The notes beneath the pieces were generated by a model, which had not been told where the DNA came from, made no database searches, and saw only the letters and a list, made by a program, of their open reading frames with translations. From Candidatus Bathyarchaeum sp. (GTDB lineage: Archaea; Thermoproteota; Bathyarchaeia; Bathyarchaeales; Bathyarchaeaceae), in NCBI GenBank assembly GCA_020344315.1, contig CP070820.1:914322-953876 (forward strand): a stretch of 39,555 bases of DNA, read 5' to 3'. Numbering within the stretch: position 1 is the stretch's first letter; each line of letters opens with the position of its first letter. Of this stretch, positions 8,609-16,570 are shown piece by piece. Both the position numbers and the translations under genes were made by a program.

Positions 8609-9157
8609 CTACTTATCCTCCCTCTTCGACGCCTTAGAAACAGCCATTATGTCGAACAGTTTAGCGACATCTTCAACATTGGCTTTAGGCAAGGGCGGCA
8701 ACCCCTTTTCCCCCCGCTTCTTGAGACGCAACTCAGGAATTCTATAAGCATAACCCGTCTTCATAATATTGGAGGTCAACTCCCTAAAGACAGCGGGCAT
8801 GATTCCATCCTTAACAGCCATGTTTCGCAGAGCCCTCAAAACACTGGCAATCTCCACGCCCTGGGGACAATGATCAACACACGTGAAGCAGGCAGCGCAG
8901 AGCCACAATGCTTCGCTTGAAAGAACCCGGTCTTTCATTCCCAACTGAGTCATTCTCATAAGTTTTCTTGGACGATAAATATCACTGAACCTAGCTATTG
9001 GACAGTCAGCCGTGCAGGTGCCACATTGAAAACATAATTTAATGTTTTCTGCGCCCGGAACCTTGCTGATCTCATACTTAAATTTGGGATCCAAGTCCCC
9101 GGTTTTGATTGCCCTTGAAGGTTTTGCTTCGGTAACCAGTTTCTTTTCAGTCATCAC
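8609..9157 (-). CDS. hdrC: HdrC-like heterodisulfide reductase subunit C
   Basis: A 182-residue soluble iron-sulfur protein with two [4Fe-4S] motifs: C42, C45, C48, C52 (CFQCGTCTADCP) and C87, C90, C93, C97 (CAACFTCVDHCP). The RPRKLMRMTQLG stretch between them is typical of HdrC. In the Hdr complex it passes electrons from HdrA to HdrB. The start is GTG 9157 or ATG 9154 after GAGGT. It has its own promoter region (9158-9304) and precedes hdrB by one base. No membrane helices are present, which separates it from HdrE- or DsrM-like quinone enzymes. Confidence 0.88.
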   Translation of the reverse strand: MMTEKKLVTEAKPSRAIKTGDLDPKFKYEISKVPGAENIKLCFQCGTCTADCPIARFSDIYRPRKLMRMTQLGMKDRVLSSEALWLCAACFTCVDHCPQGVEIASVLRALRNMAVKDGIMPAVFRELTSNIMKTGYAYRIPELRLKKRGEKGLPPLPKANVEDVAKLFDIMAVSKASKREDK

Positions 9158-9220
9158 GCAACCTCGTCCCTTAGACGATAGGCTTTCGTTTCTCCAGAGA
9201 TTAAACCAAAGGAAATACGT

Positions 9221-9252
9221 CTTATAATCGTTACGAATCTAGAATATCTAGA
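9221..9252 (-). promoter_or_regulatory. hdrCB promoter with inverted repeat TCTAGAATATCTAGA
   Basis: On the minus strand CGATTATAAG (9221-9230) is a good TATA box about 65 bases before the hdrC start. Directly upstream of it, TCTAGAATATCTAGA (9238-9252) is a near-perfect 15-base inverted repeat with an ATA centre. In archaea an activator often binds just upstream of BRE/TATA, so this is a candidate operator. Confidence 0.4.
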
Positions 9253-9304
9253 TAACCAAACAATAGAGAAAGACTGTAACTGAAGTTTACGCCGACTCGT
9301 TCTG

Positions 9305-10711
9305 TTAAGCACCCTTCTTGCTCATTATATACTCATGAATGCTTCTAGCGGCTCTTTTTCCAGCTCCCATGGCACTGATGACAGTGGCTGCGCCGCTGAC
9401 CACATCTCCACCTGCGTAAACTCCCTTCTTTGTGGTCTGTCCAGTCTCATCTTTCGCAACTATAGTGCCCCATCTAGTGGTCTCAAGACCCTTAGTGGTA
9501 CGCTGAATAATGGGATTCGGAGTCTGCCCAATAGCTATAACCACCGTATCCACATCCATAATGAACTCGGAACCCTCAATGGGAAGAGGTCTTCTCCGAC
9601 CCGAATCGTCCGGTTCCCCGAGGCGCATCTTGATACACTCAATCCCTTTAACCCAGCCGCTTTCATCACCCAAAAATCTGACCGGGTTCGTGAGGAACAT
9701 GAATTTTATGCCTTCTGCCTCCGCGTTTTCCACCTCTTCGTGCCTAGCAGGAAGTTCCTCCTTGGACCTGCGGTAGACTATCAACACTTCCTCTGCCCCT
9801 AATCTCAAGGCTGATCTGGCAGAATCCATAGCAACGTTGCCTCCGCCAATAACAGCCACCTTCTTTCCAAGTCTTATGGGCGTGTCATATTCTGGGAAGA
9901 GGTAAGCTTTCATCAGGTTAACTCGAATCAAGAACTCGTTGGCAGAATAGACTCCACCCAAGTTCTCTCCTGGAACCCTCATGAAACGGGGAAGCCCAGC
10001 TCCACTTCCAACGAAAACTGCATCAAACCCGCTTTCAAACAACTCGTCTATTGTGTATATTCGTCCAATCATGTAATTTGTCTTAACTTCGACTCCAAGC
10101 TTCCTGATGTAATCAACCTCAGCCTGAACAACCTTCTTTGGCATCCTGAACTCCGGAATTCCGTACATGAGGACGCCGCCGGCAGCGTGAAGCGCTTCAA
10201 ACATCACAACCTCATAACCTAACTTGACCAAATCCGCTGCTGCTGTAAGACCTGCTGGTCCAGAACCCACAACAGCCACTCTTCCTGTTACAGAGGACTC
10301 TTGCTTGGGAGGAACCGTGACTCCTTTCATACGTTCGTAATCAGCAGCGAATCTCTCCAATCTACCAATTGCCACAGGATCACCCATCTTACCCAATACG
10401 CAGAGCACTTGACACTGGTTTTCTTGAGGACAAACCCGACCACAGATGGCAGGCAAGCTGTTCTTCTCCTTCAATTTCACACTGGCTGCAAGGAAGTTCC
10501 CTTCTTTGATTTCTTTGATGAAAGCTGGAATGTCAATTTCCACTGGGCATCCCTCTACACAATGGGGATTAGGACATTGTAGGCATCTTTGAGCTTCTCG
10601 CATGGCTTGTTCTTCGGTGTAGCCCAAAGCTACTTCATAGAAGTTGTGGATTCGCTCCAAAACGTCCTGCTTTGCCATAGGCGTTTCATGTTTTCTCTTT
10701 TCTCTATCCAC
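9305..10711 (-). CDS. NfnB/GltD-like NAD(P)-dependent flavoprotein
   Basis: A 468-residue protein of the glutamate synthase small-subunit family. It has two N-terminal [4Fe-4S] motifs (C43, C46, C51, C55 and C90, C94, C100, C104), an FAD-binding GSGPAG at 149-154 and a second Rossmann motif (IGGGNVAMD, near 289) followed by YRRSKEELPAR for NADPH. With the NfnA-like protein encoded just upstream it matches NfnAB (also called sulfide dehydrogenase SudAB), which couples NADH, NADPH and ferredoxin by flavin-based bifurcation. The GTG start lies inside the end of the nfnA-like gene (8-base overlap). No glutamate synthase large subunit is near, so a GltD role is less likely. Its setting between MvhD-like and Hdr genes is unusual. 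Confidence 0.85.
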   Translation of the reverse strand: MDREKRKHETPMAKQDVLERIHNFYEVALGYTEEQAMREAQRCLQCPNPHCVEGCPVEIDIPAFIKEIKEGNFLAASVKLKEKNSLPAICGRVCPQENQCQVLCVLGKMGDPVAIGRLERFAADYERMKGVTVPPKQESSVTGRVAVVGSGPAGLTAAADLVKLGYEVVMFEALHAAGGVLMYGIPEFRMPKKVVQAEVDYIRKLGVEVKTNYMIGRIYTIDELFESGFDAVFVGSGAGLPRFMRVPGENLGGVYSANEFLIRVNLMKAYLFPEYDTPIRLGKKVAVIGGGNVAMDSARSALRLGAEEVLIVYRRSKEELPARHEEVENAEAEGIKFMFLTNPVRFLGDESGWVKGIECIKMRLGEPDDSGRRRPLPIEGSEFIMDVDTVVIAIGQTPNPIIQRTTKGLETTRWGTIVAKDETGQTTKKGVYAGGDVVSGAATVISAMGAGKRAARSIHEYIMSKKGA

Positions 10712-11537
10712 GCTTCATCCCTCCCAGTTTTTCGTAAAGCATAGAAGCCATTCGTTCCTCGGGCAAGTAGACACGTTGCCTCCGTATCAACTCTTCAAAA
10801 TCAACCTGATGCCCGTCAAATTCTGGACCGTCCATGCAAGCGAACTTTGTTTCGCCAGCCACAGTCACCCTGCAGGCACCGCACATACCCATGCCATCCA
10901 CCATAATCGAAGCCAAGGTAACCATAGTCTTCAAATTGTGGGCCCGAGTGATCTCGGTCACTGTTTGCAGCAGCACAACCTGTCCCATAGCCATCGCATG
11001 ATCAAACTTCTGAGTTTTAAGCAAGTCCTTCAGGAAATCTAGTCCCTTGTGGCCTTTGGAGCCGTCGTCTGTGGCTACATAGAATTCATCGCTGAGCTCT
11101 TTCAGTTCCTTCTCAAAAACTAATGTGTCTTTGGTTCTGCCGGCTGCAACTATAACGATCTCGTTACCTTTGTCGCGCAATGCTTGGACTATAAAACGGA
11201 GAGGGGCACACCAGACTCCTCCGGCGACACAGAGTATCCGTCCAAACTTGGCTATTTCAGTGGGATTTCCCAGTGGACCCACCAGATCATGAATCGAGTC
11301 GCCCTCCTTCATTTTGGCCAATTTCTTTGTGCTTCTGCCAACCGCGTGAAAAGCTACAGCCACTGTTCCATTCTCAAGGTCAAGGCCAGCTATGGTGAGA
11401 GGAACCCTTTCTCCCTTCTCATTGAGGCGCAAAATCACGAATTGACCGGGTTTAGCCTTCTTGGCAACATCTTCCGCAGCAACCTCTATCAGATATATAT
11501 TGGCCGCAAGTTCTCGCTTAGTAACTATTTCATACAT
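10704..11537 (-). CDS. NfnA/SudB-like ferredoxin-NAD(P) reductase subunit
   Basis: A 277-residue protein of the PyrK/NfnA family. It has an FAD-binding barrel (ERVPLTIAG, residues 43-51), an NAD-binding domain beginning at ILCVAGGVWCAPL (101-113) and a C-terminal [2Fe-2S] site with C219, C222 and C234 (DGMGMCGAC, FACMDGPEFDG). Three cysteines plus an aspartate are known to hold this cluster in characterised NfnA. The position GVWCAP replaces the more common GVGxAP, a modest change at the dinucleotide site. It lies between the tandem MvhD gene and the NfnB-like gene, which it overlaps by 8 bases. The pair should form a heterodimer in the cytoplasm. Confidence 0.87.
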   Translation of the reverse strand: MYEIVTKRELAANIYLIEVAAEDVAKKAKPGQFVILRLNEKGERVPLTIAGLDLENGTVAVAFHAVGRSTKKLAKMKEGDSIHDLVGPLGNPTEIAKFGRILCVAGGVWCAPLRFIVQALRDKGNEIVIVAAGRTKDTLVFEKELKELSDEFYVATDDGSKGHKGLDFLKDLLKTQKFDHAMAMGQVVLLQTVTEITRAHNLKTMVTLASIMVDGMGMCGACRVTVAGETKFACMDGPEFDGHQVDFEELIRRQRVYLPEERMASMLYEKLGGMKRG

Positions 11538-11550
11538 TTGTTATCACTTC

Positions 11551-12765
11551 CTACTTTGGGGCAGTTTTTACCTCTGGTTTGATTGAAGAAATTTTTTGTA
11601 TAAAGGATTCGAGTTTCGCGTTGAATTCTCCGGGATATTTGGGAGTAATTCTAAAGGTGTCGAATCTGTTTTCAAGGTTAAATTGTTTAAGAACTCTTCT
11701 TAGGGCAGAGAAGTTGCGTTCAGCCAATTCTGTTCCTTCCTCCAGTTTACAATCTTCTTCGGGGCAGGTAACCGCTAAAACTCCGTCAAAGCCCGCGGAT
11801 AGAGCTTGCAGAACGTGAACGGGGTCGAAGCCTTTGGAGCATGGAAGCTCTATGATCATGACGTTGTCTCCGAGGCAGCCTTTTTGGACATCGTCTAAAG
11901 CTGAGAATTCGGACCATTGGCAAACGAAGAGCAGGACAGCGGGTTTGTCACCTTTGGCTTTGATGTTTTTGGCTCTGGTGCTATAACGTTCAATCATGGC
12001 GGATACAGGCTCATACTCGTAGCCTCTAAGCTCTATGGCTTGATGCGGACAAACTAGGGCACAAGCCCCGCAGCCTACGCAATCGTCACTCTTTATCTCC
12101 GGCGTACTGAAGGGCTGCCATTCTATAGCATCATAGGGGCAGACGAAGACACATTTGCCACATCCAACACACTTTTCTGTGTCGTACACAGCCTTCATGG
12201 CGTTCTTTTTAACAATCAGATTGTTAGGCTCATAACCTAGATGCTTTATCACATCTTTCAGCAAGACTAGTCTGTTGATGCCGATCTCGCTTCCCTTCTT
12301 GAATCTGCAAAAGTCCTCTTCGCACTGTATAACCAAGACCTTTTCGACGCCTGAAACCAAGGTTCTTAGAAAGAATTCTGGGGGAACGCGTCCAACACAG
12401 GGTAAACGAAGGGAAACATGGTTTTCTACATTTTCTTCCTTCAGCATCTCTTCTATGTCGTAGTTCTCGGGGTTGCTGCCTCTACAAGTTAGAACAAGAG
12501 TCTTTGCTCCGGTCTCAGCCATCTGTTTCTGCACTTGACCAATCAGTGAGCCAACATCATAATACACCAAATCTATGGCTGCCAAGGGGCAAGCGCTTAC
12601 ACATAAGCCACAGACTCGGCACTTCTCAACATCTAAGATGATTTTGTCTTCTTTCTCGTCCTTTGATATGGCTTCGAAGGGGCAAACAGCAACGCATATT
12701 CCGCAGCGGCTACAATGCTCGTCTGCGATTTCTATTCCCGCGGTTCGTGGTATCTCTACAGCCAT
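11551..12765 (-). CDS. Ferredoxin/MvhD tandem fusion, Hdr-associated electron carrier
   Basis: A 404-residue protein made of two copies of one module: two [4Fe-4S] motifs followed by an MvhD-like (hydrogenase iron-sulfur subunit) domain. First module: C18-C28 and C49-C59, then an MvhD-like domain at about 88-185 with C94, C123, C148 and C153. Second module: C199-C209 and C229-C239, then a domain at about 276-375 with C282, C309, C334 and C339. Both MvhD-like domains lack the second cysteine of the canonical CNWC motif kept in the HdrA fusion of this window. MvhD normally passes electrons from a hydrogenase to HdrA through a [2Fe-2S] cluster. The gene starts with ATG and heads the minus-strand operon, 13 bases before the NfnA-like gene. 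Confidence 0.83.
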   Translation of the reverse strand: MAVEIPRTAGIEIADEHCSRCGICVAVCPFEAISKDEKEDKIILDVEKCRVCGLCVSACPLAAIDLVYYDVGSLIGQVQKQMAETGAKTLVLTCRGSNPENYDIEEMLKEENVENHVSLRLPCVGRVPPEFFLRTLVSGVEKVLVIQCEEDFCRFKKGSEIGINRLVLLKDVIKHLGYEPNNLIVKKNAMKAVYDTEKCVGCGKCVFVCPYDAIEWQPFSTPEIKSDDCVGCGACALVCPHQAIELRGYEYEPVSAMIERYSTRAKNIKAKGDKPAVLLFVCQWSEFSALDDVQKGCLGDNVMIIELPCSKGFDPVHVLQALSAGFDGVLAVTCPEEDCKLEEGTELAERNFSALRRVLKQFNLENRFDTFRITPKYPGEFNAKLESFIQKISSIKPEVKTAPK

Positions 12766-12972
12766 CTTCTTTTCAACTCAGAAGCTACTTTCTTTTAGTA
12801 TAGAGAATACTTCACTTCTTGACACCAAACTTAAAGTTTTCTCTTAAAGCCGTCATAAATCACCGAAACTTGGGTACAGGACCGCTAGAATCCCAATAAT
12901 CCAAGAAGTATCTCTTTATTAGTGGCGTCATGGAAAGGTATTTTTCTGGTTTAGAGGGAGTTCAGCTAGCCT
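12766..12972. promoter_or_regulatory. Divergent promoters between the mvhD/nfn operon and hypF
   Basis: About 207 bases. Minus strand: TTTAAG at about 12829-12836, some 65 bases before the ATG of the MvhD fusion. Plus strand: CTTTATTAG (12914-12922), about 50 bases before hypF, with GAGGGAG at 12954-12960 as its likely ribosome binding site. The shared region could allow joint control of the redox cluster and hydrogenase maturation. Confidence 0.4.
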
Positions 12973-15243
12973 TTGCGTGCCGAAATCAAGGTCAGCGGCA
13001 TAGTTCAGGGCGTAGGTTTCCGCCCGTTCATCTATCGAGCAGCAGTGAAGAACGGGTTGGTCGGCTACGTGCGAAACAGGGGAGACGCCGTTGTCGAGAT
13101 AGTTGTTGAAGGCAAGAAAGAAAACGTTGTCCAATTCCTCAGGGATTTGAAGGAGGAAAAACCTCCTTCGGCGCAAATCTTCAACCTGACAACTAACTAT
13201 GAGGAAGATGAGGGCACATTCAAAGAGTTTACAATAGTCAAGAGCTCTGGGCAAGCTGAACTCTCCGGGTCTATCATTCCACCGGACGTTTCAATCTGTG
13301 ACGCTTGCCTAAAGGAACTTCGGAACCCAAGAGACGAGCGCTTCAACTACTTCTTCACAACCTGCACCGACTGTGGTCCCAGATACACCATAATCAGAGA
13401 GCTTCCCTACGACAGACCAAACACTACCATGCAGGAGTTCCAGATGTGTGACTTCTGTTTGAGAGAATATGGAGACCAGTCAAACCGCAGATTTCACGCC
13501 CAGACAGTAGCATGCCCCAAGTGTGGTCCGAAAGCCTACTTTGCATCTAAGAGGGGGGAGCTTGTGGAGTGTGAAGACCCCATCAGGGAGGCAGGTAAGC
13601 TTCTAGAGGAAGGCTACATTGTTGCCATCAAGGGAAACGGAGGCTTCCACGTTGCCACAGCCACCACCAAGGCAGAACCCATTGCCAGACTGAGAAGGGT
13701 TAAGCATAGAAATCAGAAACCCTTTGCCATAATGGCTCCAGACCTAGAGACCGTGAAGTCCTTTGCTGAAGTTAATCCTTGGGAAGCTGAACTTCTAACA
13801 TCCTACCGTAAACCCATTATCCTCTTACAAAAAAGAAGTGATTATTACCTTTCAGAACTCGTTTCCCCAGAGTTGCATACTGTAGGTGTGATGCTTCCCT
13901 ATACTGGATTGCACGCCATGCTCTTTGACCGAGTTAAGGAGCCTGCCTTTGTCATGACAAGCGCAAATCCACCCAGTGAACCCATCGTCACAAGAAACGC
14001 TGAGGCAATGAAGAAGCTCGGCTCTGATGTAGACTATTTTCTGCTCCATAACCGAAACATAGCCCACAGGTGCGACGACTCGGTTGTCCGCTTCCACGGC
14101 GAAGACCCATGCCTGATTCGTCGTTCCCGGGGATACGCTCCCGAACCTATTCAACTGAATTTTGCTTCTGACCTTTGCGTCTTGGCGGTTGGCGGAGAAC
14201 TAAACGTCACCTCTTGCTTGCTGATGCAGAATAGAGCCTTCCTTTCCCAGCACATAGGGGACGTGGAGAACTTGGAGACCCTCCGCTTCCTGAAAGATTC
14301 GATAGACCATCTGACAAAATTGACGAACAGCAAGATCGAAGTTGTAGCATGTGATCTTCATCCAAAGTTCACCACCACAAAATTGGCTCAAGACTTGGGA
14401 AACAAGCTTGATTGTCCGGTAGTTCAGGTTCAGCACCACCACGCCCACACCGCTGCTCTGTTGGCTGAGTGGAACGTTGATGAGATTGTGGGGATAGCCT
14501 GTGACGGTTTCGGCTACGGCTCGGATGGCACGGCTTGGGGTGGAGAGGTTCTTTACTGCAACCGAGAGGGCTTCAGGCGGTTAGTTCACCTTGAGAGTCA
14601 GCCCATGGTTGGGGGAGACTTTGCGACGATCTACCCGTTAAGGATGGCTGCTGGAATACTTCATGGCGAGATGGATATTACAGAATGGTTGCTGGAGAAG
14701 AGCGGTAGGTTCCCACATGGCAAAAGGGAAGCCGAAGTAGTCATTAAACAGCTGGAAAAGGGGTTGACGTCCAAGACTACGAGCTGTGGAAGAGTGTTAG
14801 ATGCTGTCTCTGCTATACTGGGTATATGCTATGAGCGCACTTACGAGGGGGAACCAGCCATGAAACTGGAGTCCACCGCCCTGAAGGGCAAAGATGTGCT
14901 AAACTTGATTCCCCGCTTTGATGGAAATGTTTTGGATACAACCTTTCTTGTTCAGGAAATCTTCACTCTAAAGAACCGCTTTTCTGTAGCCGATTTAGCA
15001 TTTTCAGCCCAATCCTATCTGGCTAGGGGTTTAGCTGAGCTTGCGGTGAAGGAGGCAAAACGGCTGAATGTCAAGCATGTTGGTTTCTCTGGGGGCGTCG
15101 CCTACAACAAACACATCACAGTGACCATCAAAAGAATAGTTGAGAGAGAAGGCTTCAAGTTTCTTGCTCATAAGAAAATTCCGGCTGGAGACGGAGGCAC
15201 CTCCTTTGGTCAGGCCCTCGTTGCAAGCTTCCAGAGGCAGTAA
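12973..15243 (+). CDS. hypF: Carbamoyltransferase HypF, [NiFe] hydrogenase maturation
   Basis: A 756-residue HypF of normal length. It makes the cyanide ligand of the Fe centre from carbamoyl phosphate, moving the carbamoyl group to the HypE C-terminal cysteine. Domains in order: acylphosphatase-like (about 1-90, with GIVQGVGFRPFIYR), two zinc fingers built from CxxC pairs (about 108-185), a YrdC-like domain (about 195-385) and a Kae1/TobZ-like carbamoyltransferase domain with HHHAHTAALL near 490. The start is TTG. It heads the plus-strand hyp run but is followed by a small membrane protein gene and a second promoter before hypC. Confidence 0.96.
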   Translation: MRAEIKVSGIVQGVGFRPFIYRAAVKNGLVGYVRNRGDAVVEIVVEGKKENVVQFLRDLKEEKPPSAQIFNLTTNYEEDEGTFKEFTIVKSSGQAELSGSIIPPDVSICDACLKELRNPRDERFNYFFTTCTDCGPRYTIIRELPYDRPNTTMQEFQMCDFCLREYGDQSNRRFHAQTVACPKCGPKAYFASKRGELVECEDPIREAGKLLEEGYIVAIKGNGGFHVATATTKAEPIARLRRVKHRNQKPFAIMAPDLETVKSFAEVNPWEAELLTSYRKPIILLQKRSDYYLSELVSPELHTVGVMLPYTGLHAMLFDRVKEPAFVMTSANPPSEPIVTRNAEAMKKLGSDVDYFLLHNRNIAHRCDDSVVRFHGEDPCLIRRSRGYAPEPIQLNFASDLCVLAVGGELNVTSCLLMQNRAFLSQHIGDVENLETLRFLKDSIDHLTKLTNSKIEVVACDLHPKFTTTKLAQDLGNKLDCPVVQVQHHHAHTAALLAEWNVDEIVGIACDGFGYGSDGTAWGGEVLYCNREGFRRLVHLESQPMVGGDFATIYPLRMAAGILHGEMDITEWLLEKSGRFPHGKREAEVVIKQLEKGLTSKTTSCGRVLDAVSAILGICYERTYEGEPAMKLESTALKGKDVLNLIPRFDGNVLDTTFLVQEIFTLKNRFSVADLAFSAQSYLARGLAELAVKEAKRLNVKHVGFSGGVAYNKHITVTIKRIVEREGFKFLAHKKIPAGDGGTSFGQALVASFQRQ

Positions 15244-15247
15244 AGCG

Positions 15248-15290
15248 TATAAAAATTTTTAGCGCAATAGACTACAGAATAAACGGGGGA
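15248..15290 (+). promoter_or_regulatory. Promoter and ribosome binding site of the small membrane protein
   Basis: TATAAAAA at 15248-15255, just after the hypF stop, predicts a transcription start near 15277. GGGGGA at 15285-15290 then lies ten bases before the ATG at 15301. The following T run (15256-15260) might also serve hypF termination. Confidence 0.45.
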
Positions 15291-15300
15291 TGTTCGATAG

Positions 15301-15441
15301 ATGGGATTCTTAGGGGATACTTCTAAAGGCATCATACTTTTGGCAGTTGTAATTGGGATTTTCCTTATATTTGAGTTCATAGAAATGGATCAAATCGCAA
15401 TCGCTGTGCTTCTTCTAATCGGTCTCATGATCCCTATTTGA
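15301..15441 (+). CDS. Small hydrophobic membrane protein (46 aa)
   Basis: A 46-residue protein with two short hydrophobic stretches (about 10-25 and 31-46) around an acidic turn (EFIEMDQ). It is too short for most gene finders, but the ATG is preceded by GGGGGA and, 46 bases upstream, by a clear TATA box, so it is probably real. I do not recognise a family. It lies between hypF and hypC, yet has its own promoter, so a link to hydrogenase maturation is only positional. A spurious frame remains possible. Confidence 0.45.
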   Translation: MGFLGDTSKGIILLAVVIGIFLIFEFIEMDQIAIAVLLLIGLMIPI

Positions 15442-15627
15442 ATTGTAACTTTTGGATATTGGAAGAATCGAAAGAAAAAGGGAACTTGACCACATTTTTG
15501 ATAGTTCTTCCTTGAAATTTGCCATCGTGTAGAAAAAACCAATAGATTAAATAAAAACGGAGGTTAGACACAATTTAAGTAGTAAAGAACCAAATTCGGA
15601 ATTTCCGAGTTTATAGGTGAAAAGAAG
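15442..15627 (+). promoter_or_regulatory. hypC upstream region with a palindrome
   Basis: Two TATA candidates precede hypC: TTAAATAAAAA (15547-15557) and AATTTAAGT (15572-15580). A 13-base palindrome TCGGAATTTCCGA (15596-15608) sits 20 bases before the ATG, close to or just after the likely transcription start, where a repressor would act. No gene is seen in the region. Confidence 0.35.
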
Positions 15628-15846
15628 ATGTGTCTCGCAATTCCCGCAAAGGTCCTAGAGATTCAGGGAGATGTTGCTAAGGTGGATTTTGGGCAGGGAG
15701 TTGCCCGAGAAGTTAATGTTATGCTTGTGGAAGCCCATGTGGGCGAGTATGTTCTGGTTCATGCGGGATATGCTATCCAGATTGTTGACCAAGAGGCTGC
15801 TGAAGAAAGCCTCAGGTTATGGCGAGAACTTCTGGAACAGAGTTGA
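15628..15846 (+). CDS. hypC: Hydrogenase assembly chaperone HypC
   Basis: A 72-residue HypC/HupF protein. The N-terminal MCLAIPAKV carries the essential Cys2 that binds HypD and the immature large subunit, shuttling the Fe(CN)2CO group. Size and the GEYVLVHAGYAI stretch are standard for the family. It is followed 13 bases later by hypB and has a ribosome binding site (GGTGAAAAG) near the ATG. It is the first gene of the tight hypCBAD run. Confidence 0.95.
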   Translation: MCLAIPAKVLEIQGDVAKVDFGQGVAREVNVMLVEAHVGEYVLVHAGYAIQIVDQEAAEESLRLWRELLEQS

Positions 15847-15859
15847 GGTGTGACGCTTT

Positions 15860-16537
15860 TTGACGAATCTAAAGGAAGTAGTAAAGGCTGAAGAAGAGAC
15901 CTTTGATATAGAGCCTGGAATGGACATCCTGAAGGTTAACAAAAAACTTGCCCTGAAGAACCGAGAGCTTCTGAGAAAACACAAGGTAAAGGCTATTGAT
16001 GTTATGGGGTCTATAGGCGCCGGAAAAACCAGTTTGATCGAAAAGCTTGTTCAAGCCCTGAAGAAGAAATATAGAATCGCAGTATTCAAAGGTGACTTGA
16101 CCACAACCATAGATGCCGAGCGCATAGGGTGCCACGGCGTCGAGGTTGTAGCGATCAACACTGGAAGAGAGTGTCACCTAGACGCCAATCTGGTTGCGAG
16201 GGCTGTAGAGAAAATCAGGTTGGAAGACATTGATCTCCTCTTCATTGAGAACGTTGGGAACCTCATCTGCCCTGCTGAATTCCCTCTTGGAACAGAGAAA
16301 CGGGTTGTTGTTGTAAGCGTTACTGAGGGTCCCTACATGGTTGTTAAGCACCCCTTCAGCTTCATGGATGCCGATGTTGCGGTTATTAACAAGAAAGACC
16401 TGGCAAAAGTGATGAAGGTGGATACCAAGAAACTGGAGATGGAGGTTAAAGAGATAAAGCCAGACGTGAAAGTTGTGGTTACCAACGCCCTAAAGGGGGA
16501 AGGCGTGGAAGAACTGGTTGACGCGTTGGGATTATAA
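15860..16537 (+). CDS. hypB: Hydrogenase nickel incorporation GTPase HypB
   Basis: A 225-residue SIMIBI-class GTPase that drives nickel insertion into the hydrogenase large subunit together with HypA. The P-loop GSIGAGKTS lies at residues 50-58, the switch region DLTTTIDAERI near 79-89 and the guanine-specificity motif NKKDL near 177-181. The N-terminal high-affinity nickel motif (CxxCGC) and His-rich stretch of some bacterial HypB are absent, as in other archaeal forms. The start is TTG, about ten bases after GAGGTG. It lies between hypC and hypA. Confidence 0.95.
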   Translation: MTNLKEVVKAEEETFDIEPGMDILKVNKKLALKNRELLRKHKVKAIDVMGSIGAGKTSLIEKLVQALKKKYRIAVFKGDLTTTIDAERIGCHGVEVVAINTGRECHLDANLVARAVEKIRLEDIDLLFIENVGNLICPAEFPLGTEKRVVVVSVTEGPYMVVKHPFSFMDADVAVINKKDLAKVMKVDTKKLEMEVKEIKPDVKVVVTNALKGEGVEELVDALGL

Positions 16538-16570
16538 TTCAGGCTAAACTTTAGGGGAGAATAGCTAGAA

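Noticed and set aside
7729..9157. Evidence for methanogenesis from HdrB/HdrC
   Set aside because: No mcr or methyltransferase genes are present, and HdrBC-like proteins are widespread in non-methanogens.
9305..10711. Glutamate synthase small subunit (GltD) as the final call
   Set aside because: No glutamate synthase large subunit nearby and an NfnA-like partner overlaps it, so an NfnB-like role is better supported.
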